This document shows, piece by piece, positions 1-12,676 of a DNA stretch of 64,000 bases. Both the position numbers and the translations under genes were made by a program. This stretch comes from Varroa destructor (taxonomy: Eukaryota > Arthropoda > Arachnida > Mesostigmata > Varroidae): NCBI RefSeq assembly GCF_002443255.2, contig NW_019211456.1, positions 23,553,061 to 23,617,060 on the forward strand, in the 5' to 3' direction. Each line of letters begins with the position of its first letter. Position 1 is the first letter of the stretch. The notes below the pieces were generated by a model. That model saw only the letters and a list, made by a program, of their open reading frames with translations, had not been told where the DNA came from and made no database searches.

Positions 1-74
1 CATTACAAAGTGTGGTACATAATTTAAATGATATTGTGTTGTCGAAACGTTGTGTATGTATGTACTTCCACAGA

Positions 75-286
75 TTCGAACCGACGACACCCTAGATTTT
101 ATATCCAGTACAACTTTACTTTCACTGGCTACGTTTGTTTTATTGTCTAGTTCGCTTTCCCATAAGAACAGTAATGTTGTTCGTCACCAACATTCAGATG
201 GAGTGAAAAGCCCTCAAAACAGACCGCCAGTTGGGGTAACAGAAACATCAATAAATTTCAGAGATCTTATCGATGTTTCGGATTAA
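75..286 (+). other. Low-confidence candidate terminal exon at the window edge
   Basis: A frame open from the window start is entered by an acceptor-like TACTTCCACAG at 74 and closed by TAA at 284-286. It has a hydrophobic stretch (STTLLSLATFVLLSSSLS) and a polar tail. Any upstream exons would lie outside the window. No AATAAA was seen within 500 bp downstream, which argues against it. Confidence 0.2.
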
Positions 287-744
287 ACAAAAGGGGACGT
301 AGCTTTGAACTTTGAAGCCTAACGCAAGCATACCTAACTCTGTTTATATCTCAGGGCAACAGAAGCGGGCGTAAAACTCGAAACGTTGATTTAAACAACT
401 CAGATTTATCTGTCTTATCGATCTATCTAATCCTATTTGAAGGTTTATGCCCTGCCGGACTTGTATGCATCGTGATTTTGACTGGCAATCCCCTCGGTGA
501 CTATTTTACTTTCTCTAGTTTCGGTGGTAAGTTTCTAGCAAGTTTCATTGTAGTCATATTTCTAGCAATACATTGTAGAGATCGCATAGCTGCTCTCAAT
601 TGAACTGGTCCTAAAAAATATAGATATCAACAAAGAAGTCTCTTCAGTCAATAAGCATCTTTCAGTCAAGCGAACGGGATGCCCTTTATGATTTTCGGTC
701 GCTCTCGCTAAAATAGAATGCGTTAATAACATAGTAAATAATCA

Positions 745-820
745 TCGATATAGAATATATCGCTAGATTATTTATCAAATATAGATTAATATATACAAGA
801 TATAGATTATTTATATCGCT
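745..820. repeat. Degenerate AT-rich direct repeat
   Basis: tagattatttat occurs at 764-775 and again at 803-814. Related gatatag and atatatcgc segments flank both copies. Looks like a partial duplication within AT-rich DNA. Confidence 0.5.
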
Positions 821-3800
821 TTTTTAGCATATACAGCGTATTTTTCGATTAACCTTAACAAATAAGTAACGCTTGTGAGAGAACTCACGTTCCCGTTTTT
901 TCTTATAGTTCTTTCTATCCTATTTACTTATTAAGTTCTTACATAGACTGTATGCCTTTTGCTCAAATAGTATTTCGAGTGTTCGAGAATATTACGTAAA
1001 CCTGCTGATGTATAGTTGTAACAAAGCAAACTAGTTCTTAAAGTCACGTTAAGACGTACAGCCTTGTATTACAGAGTACTTACATTGATTATTCTTTAAG
1101 GTTGCATAAACGTACGTTATAATCATTACAGCATGCAGGAAATGGTAAGCAACGAAAACAAGCCTCGGCCTTGACCGATACGAGCTTCAAAGGGCCCCTC
1201 TGTGTGGCGCTTGTTCTTCCTCGAAGTACTGCGTCTATTATGGGAAAGGTTCAAAACGGAGAGAATGGAGAATCGTCTGCTAATGCAAAATCAATACCAT
1301 CTAACTGGCTACATGTATCCAAGCAGTTTCCAGTTCGTACCTAATTACTCGCTAAGGAAGATTCTACTGCTCAATAGTAACGCATTTCTTTTGTTCAAGC
1401 TGAGGTTATTAAATCTACGGTAATAAGGCGAGAAAAACATTTTCGCCAGAGAGTGAGTTTAGCAGGCTCACCTCTAACGATAAACATGATAACAAATTGA
1501 GAAGCCCTTTCTGCAATCTGAATTAGATCACACATTCAATATAAATCTAACAGGCCTTGAAAATCTCCTCTGTGCGGTGCATTGATCGTACATGTTTACA
1601 TTTTATACCTATATATGTAGTTAAATTGTCTAACATTGTACAAATTATGCTCTAAACCAGGCCACTTATAATCTCCATCATAATGAGTCGTCAAAATAGT
1701 ATTGACCGTTTTAAAGTCAAAATGGCAGTGAAGATTTTGGTATTACTAAACAAGTTATATGGCATTTTGATATGTCATTGTTCTGGTAATATCATAATCC
1801 CATCATTGTATAACTTTTATGGTTTCTGACCGAACAATAGTTGCAAGCGATCTTTACACCCGTTGTTGCAAAATAAACACTGTTAAGGGAATTCCGTATA
1901 GACCGAAGTAGACCCGGGCTATACAGCAGATACATTCAATATTTATATCGAAATTCTGTTACCGACAAGCTAAGGATGTATCTAGTCTGGAATTACCATG
2001 ATGAAGGACGATGCTCTAAAGACGATTTTCTGTTCTATTTTTTCCAATGGCTTGCTTTAATTTTTTTAGTTGTTGGCAGGAGAAACCCGATTCAATTATT
2101 ATGCGAGGGGCAACAACTCGTAATGCATGATCTTTTTTTAAGTTCATGGTAGCGTCACCTTCTTCGTCGTCAGTTTGAAGTTCGCTACGGACCGTGGAGC
2201 ACGGATTATTTCGTTTGCACATCATTGTCATATGTGACCCATTTTTCAATGATATTACCTTCAAATGACGCCAGTGCCGATCTGATACGACCCATATTAC
2301 CTGACAGGTGTGGCCTTAAAGGTGTCCAGCCAAAATAAGCCAACGCCCTTGCATTGTAAGAAATAGCGAAATAGATGTTCTCGTAGAGTTATGAGTCTCA
2401 AAAGTCTGCTTCATAGTAGTCAACAATATAAACTTTTTTCAATAATAGTCATTTGTTTTAAATTAAACAGCCAGGTCTATAGAAAATCGTCACTCTGATC
2501 TAAACATTATGGTAGCTCTGAAGTAGCTTCTTCCATAGGAGAAGCCAGGTTTGAAGAGTTTGCCAATCTGCCACGATCAATACTTCCCAACGGGGAAACA
2601 TCACCGTTTCGTTCGAGTGGCAGATGGCAAGCTGGGGGACTCCAGCCATTTTTTTGTCTTTGATAAACTGCTTATTTTCAATGAACTAGTATGTAGGCGA
2701 TACCTTGCCGGTTGTTTGCTATTCTAAGTGTGGACGTGCTTACTTTTCTTGACGCGCGTCACGAAACGTCGCAGAAAGGTATTTTTGCACTTTGCTCCTT
2801 GCTTCTATTTTGGTTAGCAAAATAGGACGAAACTCGTTGCATTAACTACCTTCTTATTCTAACCCTTAGGGGAGGACCCGTATTTATCGGTCGCCATTTC
2901 CAAGGCTAGGGCAATAGCTTGCTATGACTTCCAATCATCTTGACTATTGTGACCTTTCAGCATCTCTTCTTGGTTGTATACAACGTAGAACTGTGAAGAG
3001 TACCTGCTTATGAACACGCTACTAACATAGACGGGATTAAAGAAAAAAGTGTACTGGCGGTAAAATTCGAATTTTAAGCGCCCGATTTAAAAAGTGTAGT
3101 CTGAAAGCAGATCAGTACGTGAAAAGGCGACTAAATCCGGATATGCATGCAAAGCCCTTACCCTAAGCTAATCACGCAGTTATATTTTAAAATGGGAAAT
3201 TGAGAATAAATAGCTTGCGTTGTGTGTAACCTGCGAAGTGGTTTAAACCTTATAAACCATGTATGGAGAAGATTCTCATGCAATGTCCATTCGTAGTTCC
3301 ACACGTATAACTTGGAGAATGGGAAATTATACAATGTTAGTTAACTAAGAATGTTCAAGCCTCAGCCCTACGATCAATTGGCTTTCGAAATACAACGATT
3401 ACTATATCCAGACGCACGTGCTGATAGTTTAATAGCAGTTAATTTAAGTCAAGAGTATATTATAATTGATTTCTCACTCCCAACTACATACATATAAAGC
3501 ACATATATAATCGTGAATGCACTCAAGTACGCCATATCGCACTCTGAGTAATGAACAAATTTGTGTTTTGGCTATTGCTTTGGAACAGAAGTTATTTGAA
3601 TCTAGTTTGTTGAAATTGGAAAGCTGACTATAATTCAAAACATTCCTCAAACACATGGACAGCTAACTGGATAATGCAAACTTTTGTTCCTTTAGAATTC
3701 AAAATTGTACCTACCACTACATAAACAATACACTCCTTTACACAAAGCACTTATGTGAAGCACAAACCTTCGAAGGGATAACCTCATGAGCATGATGCAC

Positions 3801-5629
3801 AACAAGTTGCATACCAAGTAACGTACTGAAAAGCGTCTTTGGACCTTAGGCAAATTCTCCCTTCACAACAAACTATGCAACTTCCTTGAATTCAAACAAT
3901 ATATCCGAATGAGTCTATTAAACAGGTTAGGCAAGCTCTAAAATTAGGCCGTGTTTCCGCATTCACATAGGTTTTATTGTTCAGTTTGTACAAGCTCATG
4001 AAACCTGCAACAAGAATCCATCGCTAAACACATGAGCACTATCGTACAAACATTGTCAAACGCCCCCAATAATAACTACTTATCATTAATTCAAAAACCG
4101 CTAAGGATCCGCTAATTGCTAGGCAGAAATAGAATCGATAAGACAACGAATGGTATCCTAAGGGATCTGCACACAAAAGCTCCTCTGGCTTTGGCGAGTC
4201 GTGAACGCCTTTGACACGTCTGCTTTCTGCATACATAAGATCTTTCCTCCGATCCGGTAAACAAGCGATGCGTAGTTAGTGATTGACTTAATCTTGGCTA
4301 AGCTGACGGCTTGCTCATAATCGGCGCCAGTTGTCCGCCCGCCCGTGCACCTGTCTATGCTTACTCCTGTGATAGCGACGGTGGTCGTGCTATGCTGCCC
4401 CAACAAAGAAAAAGCAGTGATCGCAGGGAATAATTTCAAGCTTTGAACGTGACTATAATCAGAAAAAGCTTGCGACAACCAGACACACAAGCAATGTCAC
4501 TTTTATATCGCAATAGTCAAGCACACATCCAATCATGCTTCGCATACGCCCGTCTAGTAATAATATAGGTACAAACGGGACAGTACTCTGAGGCTCGCTA
4601 TCCTGCACATTGGCATCGGCGAGCAAGAGACGTAATTCGCAGGCAACACGTTTGATCATTTGCGTGTAAGCAACAATAAGATGGGGTAATTGGCGAGCGA
4701 GGTTTCCACGACAAGAGTAGGTGCCCCTCTTTGAAACCTCTCCCTTTGTGGTCTCTTCTTTCCATCACTCCGTAACGAAGTTCATCCACCTCTTATAGAT
4801 TCGCAGCCTCCTATATAGAAAGGAAAGAAGGAACAGCTCAATTTCTACGCCGACTCTGCTACAGATCTACAACAGCCCTTTGTAAGGTGCCTAGCATCTG
4901 GCATTAGCGAATGCAGTCGTTTGCCCGACGTCAGAGAGCCTAACGTGCCACTACGTAACTGCTACCAGCTCGTCTGTCTGGCTCCGTGGCTGACTGGGTA
5001 CAGCCAGCCAGCCAGTCGTAAATTCATTACTTGTAATGTGATTGCGGAAACAGCAGTTGCAACTGTAATAGCGTCGACCGTCGATCGATGATTTAGCAGC
5101 AGATACACTAGGAGGAGGCGGAGGCTAGAGTGATGGTGATGGGAACCTGCGTTGGATCGCAGCAACTGAGCTTAAGCCAGCAGTAGTATTAGTCCAAGTA
5201 GATAAATAGCAAGCATCTAGGTTGTCGACGACGCCCGCCAATGTTAGAGACTTGGTGACCCTAGTCACATAAACAGAAAACGAAGACGCTCGGATTCTAC
5301 TACCACACAGAAGGTGAATGGAGAAAAGGGAGACAAACATCAGCCCGGGGAATGACGGTTATATCACAACGATGACGGGCAGATGTATGCTGTATGGTTC
5401 CGGAAGCAATACAAAACAAACGACAGTGCCACATTGTTCCCTAACTAAACTCCTTCAGTGTGAGCTCGAGTTTAGGGCCCCATGGAGCTCGTAACGGGTG
5501 TGCTGCTACGGGTAATAATACGACAAAAGATGAAAACAGCGAATCGGGCATTAAACTGCTAGGTACATATATAATGATTAAACGAGACCGGTGTTGGTGG
5601 ATGAACGCAGCAGTAAGCGAAGTGATTTG

Positions 5630-5673
5630 TACCTGTACCTAGATACCTAAAAATACCTGTAGAGATACTACCT
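5630..5673. repeat. Clustered TACCT motif
   Basis: Five TACCT words in about 44 nt (tacctgtacct, then gatacct, atacctg and ctacctg). Irregular spacing makes it a weak tandem repeat. Confidence 0.4.
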
Positions 5674-8600
5674 GTTGCCACGTAGGTTAGATACAAACGG
5701 TCTTTAATATTATATGGTGACACATCAAGTTTAGTGTAAGAGTTATAGATTAAGCACCTTCATTCAGATCAGAGGGAACGGGATCCGTATGGACATGGGT
5801 GAAATCCGAAACAAACGTTCTATTAAGAGCCACTTTATAGTATTGGTCCTTACTAACCGTTATTTTCGGAATAGCATGTGTGGACTAAATGGATTATAAG
5901 AATTACTGTTCTATTTGCTATGCGCTATAAGACTCATCATGAGAACTGCAAAAAGAACCACTAATATCACAGATAGTGAAGTGCACAGTACATAGTAACA
6001 TGCGATACTTGATTTCCGTCGACTGCAAAATCGGTCGTATCTGAAGTAGTTTGCGACATATTTGACGAAACTTTACATATGTCGGAAACTACTTAAGTAG
6101 CCATCTTGAAAATAGTTTTATTAAAACATATAGGTAAATAGGTTTTACTTTATCCTCTGTTAAATAAATCTAATGCCCCACACGCGCACCAGGTGTGATA
6201 AGTGTCATTTGATCAGAATCTACAGGCATTTTCCTCAACCGGCGAGCTCTAAAAATGACTATCAGTAAGACGGCGACTTTCGTATTTACAGGTTTTCATA
6301 ACAATGTCCATCTCTTCTTCATGGATATAATAACTTCAGCGTGGAGTCAATGTTTGTCTCAGCTTTCATTTCACACTAACAAACCATCCGTCTTCGCAAT
6401 TTTAAGCTCTTTAAAGAGCGCTATTATAAGACTATATCTTAGAAGTGACGGACTAGTCGCCAGAAAAAGGTAGTTGGAGAGAATTGTACTTCAACCACTG
6501 CAGCCTCGACCGTTTCCTTGGCTCCCTTTTTCTTTCTTCAGAGGCCAGGTTTAGACATACCAAAACAAGGAGCACCGACGTCGAGACACTGCGACCAGCC
6601 CGCCACTGAATGAAGGAGCTTTAACTGAACTGGCAGCATTGTAATTGACTCCGTGGACAGAGTTCACAATTATCTACGGGGCAATCAGTCCCTTGCCTGT
6701 AGCAGTCCTTTCATGCTACAAACGGCCGGCGCTCTCATCCACTTCGGTAGCGGGTCGAGCGGTTCGTCCTACTGAAAAGCTCTCCACGAGTTACTTACGC
6801 TGTGGCTTGCTACTGTCGAGAACAGGGTTAGTGCTGGTACGGAAGAACGAAGAACGTCAAAGACGAGGTCGACAGCTACAACGCTCAGCAATTACTAACA
6901 GCATCGGCAGCAGTAACGTCAACTAGAAAACAGGCTATGTAAAAATTTCAAGGCGACGCTCCATTTGGCTGATTTAGCAGACGAAACCGGCCAAACAGAT
7001 GGAAAACGTTTTCCACGTATGCTGCAAACATCAAGGCGACACGTGTTCACAATTAAATAACGGCAAACGGCTGGCGGCAAAGGGTTGAGCGAGCAAGGAG
7101 TTTAGGGAGTAATGTGCTGGTCTATAGCGTCAAGAGAATCGTCACGCAGGTCACTTCTCTACGACAGAAAGAAATCGAGCGAAAAAGAAAAGAGCAACCG
7201 ACCAATGCGACCCGTCGTTGTCTACCCGGCGTTCGTAGGGGCGTATATTGGGTCAAGTTATCGCTGAAAAGTCGAAAGGCAAAATGGTCTCGGAAACTCA
7301 CCAACCCCACTCGAATCGTGTTGAAACAATTCCCATGGAGGCCGAGGGATGTCAACAATAATGAACACTGCTATCTCACAAGGGGAGAAGGTGGAACAGA
7401 GTAAGGAAGCAAAAACATAATATACAACTATCAAGTAGCGAAATTCAAGACTTCCAAAGGTTGGGACCACCTTTATCGGTGAGGTTAACAATCTGCACAC
7501 CCTATTCGTAAAATCTTTGTGAGCGTTAGCTTTGCTGGCGTGCATTCGCGTAAAAAAGGACCTAAAATGTCTAGGAACGGTGAATAACTAATTCGTATTA
7601 GGCACGTTGCTCACCGTTTGGTATTATCTATCTGTATGTTATTAAAAGTAATCTCTTAGATAGTTTGCGATAAAGACAACGTAAGTTAACGTTTTTAGCC
7701 AACACAGAACGAGAATTACTCATTGGCAACCTGCTCAAACGAGACCTGAAGGTAGCGCCATCAGTGACCCATCGTAAAACATTGCAAAGATTACAACAGC
7801 TTGTGACCATACTCCTGGACTTCCAAGGAAACACTGATTGATATCACTGCTTAAAAAATAATGCAATCGTCTCTTCGAACGCATCAGTAACTGACATCGA
7901 GATATTAAGGGATGTGTAGCCCTGCTTGCCGTTCTGCATTAGAAAAACGGCTGCCGATCTAAAACTTGTCTGAAATCAATCTGCACTCTTTCTTACACAC
8001 GGTGATATAGTTCCGTTGAGGGCTATGTTTTTACACAGAATCACGTAGGTAGCCACCATCACCATAAGTTGCTTCTGGATGAAGTAGTAAATTTAATTAG
8101 CAATCCTTCAATGGAAAATGAGTAGCAACTAATCTCAATTCAGCTTTTAGCGGACGGTTCCTTTCGTTAGTTTAAATACTGGCTCGCAGAAATTGTCTAA
8201 CGTAGACACATTGTGGCAATTATGTAGATTATTATAAGGTAACCTTACATAGATATGTGTTGAGTGGATGAAATGATTTGTTTATCTAAGCCACTTTCAT
8301 CCATAGATAACGTCAGTTGTTTAGCCTTTGAAATGGCGAGCACGTGACCAAATATACAGGTACGTGTTAGCGTTGTCGGTAAAGCTAAGTCTGGCTAGAT
8401 ATTTTACGTACTGTTGTTTTGTGGAGCCTTTCTATCTCACACAATGGCGTAGTTCCATAGGCATCCGTCAATACTTATGCCGTTTTATCACTAGCCAAGA
8501 AGGATTTGCATAGGATTAATGAAAATCTGTGTGTGGCAATCCTAGCGCTCCGCTCTAAATCATGTGACCAGTATTGCCCATTCAAAAAGCTCTGGTCCTC

Positions 8601-11600
8601 TGGACATGGCGACATTCATCAGCCGCATCCAAGAGCCTAAACTATCAAACCGTTTAGGTTGGCTACAATCAGTATGGGGATTGATTTAAACTCGAATTAT
8701 ATATGTCTGACCATTGGCGTTCGCTTCCACTGGGTATAGCGACCGCATCGCGCAATAGATAGGAAATACGTTGTGGTTGAAGAAGCTACGCTTGAAGTAC
8801 GTTTTGTTCGCAGCCAACGTCTGCATAGCAAAGTGGGTGAAGTTTGCACTCGTAAAACTGACAATTCTTTATATAAAATTTTTTCAGCATTTGGCCCTAC
8901 TATGGGACCAATTAAATTGTTATCTATCCTTGTATTCGTAAAACACGAAAGAGCAAAATCAAGTATGTTTCCTCTAGCATACTCCAGCGGCATTCCGTTG
9001 CATCAGCCTAGCACTCGGGGGCAGATGGTCGAGACTTCCGCGACGTATGTTGACTAGTGCCCTGGCAGCTGCTGCCAACAGCTGGACAAGCGCCAAGATC
9101 ACGCTATTACTATGTACGTCTACCCCTATACAGTTCCACACGTTCAATCTGAGTCACGACACACCGCGGACACCTCTCATTAAATCAAGCATACTACGTG
9201 CTATTGCCAGCTAGCGACGAGGCCAGCGCAGGCCGAACTTAATGAACAGCAACTGAAAATCGAATACACTGCAGTGGTATAAATCTACGTTGTTGTCACT
9301 GGTAAGTGAACTACGATAGAGATTCTAGCAAGCTAATAATGACAGATTTCTATAAGATTTATTTAGCCAGTAACCGAGAACGGTCGCCTTCGTCTCATCG
9401 AGAGCGCGCAGGGAGATTTCTAATTGGCGTAGTTGTTCGTGTGTCAGGTTCCTCCTTTTCTATTTTAGTCGATGCGAGCAAGTCGAGTGATTCGGTGTAA
9501 TTTTAGATAGTTTCTGCTTGTCCTTTACGTGGTGCATTCCGCCGAAGGGAGCGCCGACTAGTACAAACCAGGCTCACTGCACTTAAAGCTCGCTATTGCC
9601 GTATGTGTCCCCGATGATCTATCCACCTGCGTCGGCTCATAGTATAGCAGAAGGCTAAACGATGCAATAGGGCTTTGTTCGTTAGCAGCTGGCTCCGTTT
9701 CGTTGACCTTTGCTGACGGCATTTGCCACTGTTGCAGAATCTAATGAACAGCTAGAAAAAGTAATTAGGTAACACAGTAATAATATTAATTAATCGAGAC
9801 AAAACGATAATAGCTGTGGTCACCGTACTGATTCGCTCCCATTATTATGCTAAGAGAACGCTAGTAAAAGTTAAAAAATACCAGCGGCTACAAATGATAC
9901 GCGTAAAAATGTTACACTTTTGAACTAGACCCCAACTAGAATGAGTCCTTCACCTCCAGCGCAGTGGAATAGGGTTCTTTTTTATGCGTTATTTTCAAAT
10001 GAAGGCTGACAATCGGCAACGACCAAACATCTTTTTGACAGCTCAACACAAGTGCGGCTTCTTTAGGATTTAGTTCATTTTGAGCCACAACACTGAAGCG
10101 ATGAGGATAACATGTTTATATGGGACCGAGTGCGTTAATATCTAGCGTCAATCGTCAATCGGATATTCTAATAGGAACAGATAGTTGTGTGAATAGGCGA
10201 CAATATTCCAGAGCGGTTTGGGTAAGTTGCTAATTGCTGGTCCGTTAGCTTGGTCCGCGACGCTACATGCAAGTCCTTAAGCAAAGCAAGCAAGCTTCAT
10301 TCCCATCTCTGAATTTCTCTTCTGGAATAATACCCCTATGGCGAGGCGAAAAACCGCGCATAACACGTAGCGACTACGGGCCAGAACAATTTCCACCTTT
10401 CTAGACTTCAGATATTACGCTCATTGCAGGTTTTGTTAGCGTATTGTTTCTACTCTGTCTTACATATCAAACTGCCATAAACATAAAAGCTGGACGAAAT
10501 AGAAGCCGCCAAAAACCCCAACTGAAACCTTCGACGTTCTGTCACATGGAAGACAGAAGCCGGCGCTTTGTTCACAAGCTAAAATTGTATGTCTTTGTCC
10601 GGCGAGTACATTAGCGGTGATTGCAGCTACAAGCTTCCCATATCCAGCCACGTTTATGACTGTTACCGCGATACTAACACAGCTAGCTCGTAGGCCATTG
10701 CACCGTGCACCTTTTCGGTCCGCGTGTTACTCACAAGGTAGGTCACAAGTAGAATAGGGCCGAACTTATTTAGCTCGTGCAAAATACAGCCCCGGGAATG
10801 AGTCTTGTTCCGAGCTAAATACTAGCCAAGTAATTCTTACCATCACAAACACCATTAGCTGATACAGAGATGAACCTTGCACAAACAGGGAGCCAATAGA
10901 TGACTCTCATTAGGACCGGGCCGGCTCAGGTCGTAGGTCACATCGCAGTAGTAGTATACACTTGGAGCGCACTTGTAGAATCAGTGAGTTACTTTCGTGC
11001 TACCAGCTAAGTTAGGCACCCTCGATAGGCTATGTGACTGCACCGCGTCAGGAAGTTCCAGCGAACAACTTAACACTAACTTGGTGGGGTGGCGGAACAA
11101 TGCGAGCCTATTACAACTTATATGTGGTGTGACCGACTCCAGCGTACGCCAGTAGGAAAGCTATTAGCACCACGATTGCATTTCACCATGAGTGGTTCGT
11201 CGACATAAAAACAGACGTACAAGTCACTCTAAAATATAAAAATGGACATCATACGATGTATTTCTAAAAAATTACCCTTACCAACGAAACCTGTCGAACG
11301 TGATGTGATCGGAGTTATTTCCGATATAAAGGGAAGTAAATTTGACAGGTTGTTCTGACAGAAACTCAGCCCGTCTACGTAGACGCGGAGTACTTATCTA
11401 ACATTACTAACGCCGACTTTATTGCAGAAAAAGGAATCATAACATTTATTAGTTGTTTCCTGGGAGTGACTCGAATGTTTAGTTATTCTTCTGGTCACAG
11501 ATTCCTAGGTAACGAGCTACCGAAAACAGGTAGCCAAAATCGAACGAAGAACAAGAGCAATGAAGTGACGTTTAAAAAATCAATGCCCTATGTAAATTAA

Positions 11601-12658
11601 CCTGCAAAGCTCCGTAATACACAATTAATAACGCAAGTTCCATGATATTTCTTGACATATCCGTAAGCACAATCCTTTACTTCCTCTACTAGTAATCTCT
11701 GTATAATATCGTGAGCTTGTGCGCTGTCGGGTCCCGGCTTTGCAAACCGAACCGTGAAGACTATCCCCTATCTACGTATTCTAAGCAAGTGGAACTTTGA
11801 TGTGAAGATTTGATGTGCGCATGTACTCGTAATTGATTTTATCAGCATACTCACATGTAGAATGTCAGAGAGCATTCGGAACTCGTGTCCTTATTCAGCT
11901 TCCTCAGCAACTTTCATTCAACTTCATTTTTGCGTAAAGGATTCAGCTTTAAAAACTAGGGATCTCGGTAGCATATTTTCAGTAGCATATCTTGATCAGT
12001 GTGAATTAACAGTATCAACGTGGGAGCGAAAGTTAGTTTATGTTAACCCAGTTTTTTCAGGCCAATTAGATTGTCCACATGCCTCTTCGAGCCGAAATTG
12101 TGGCCCATTTAAATTCAGAAACACTAAATTATTCTTCTGTAAATTGGTGCGTTGTTTTGTATAGAAGAATCATTTTCATTTACATTACTTAATCAGCATG
12201 TACATCAGCAATATGGATACGCGGAGTGTTTTTGATTCAAAGAACTGCGGATTTACCTAGTAATCTACACTGACAAACCTAGCAATAAATAAAATCAATG
12301 CGTATCGATCTGGTAGGTACAGTATGTAGGAACCTAGAAAATAATAACAGTGATGACGCGCTTGTAAGGTTTTGAGCACCGATTCACTGACCCATATCTA
12401 TTTTGGTCGTTGTTTTTATAATTTTATTCAGGCAAATCACCTTTTACCATTCTATGCACGTCCTAACACTAACGTCCACACTATGCATATTATCTTCGTA
12501 TGAATACAAATACGTGCGGAACGCCGTTGTGAATAAGATCATGCTGGCAAATAAGCTGTTACCTGGAGGCCCTTTTACTCTAGCTATGCCCGCGGTTTAC
12601 ACATAGACAGGCCCCCGGGGCTTGAGCATATCCTCGTTTTGTGCGCAAAGCAAGTAGG

Positions 12659-12676
12659 CTCCGACGACGACGACGA
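12659..12676. repeat. (CGA)n trinucleotide run
   Basis: Five to six CGA/GAC units (ccgacgacgacgacgact) in an otherwise G+C-rich patch. On the minus strand it appears as Arg/Ser codons, but I find no supporting exon signals. Confidence 0.7.

Noticed and set aside
75..84. tRNA B-box-like GGTTCGAATC on the minus strand
   Set aside because: The bases on either side do not pair as a T-stem, and no A box or acceptor stem is visible.
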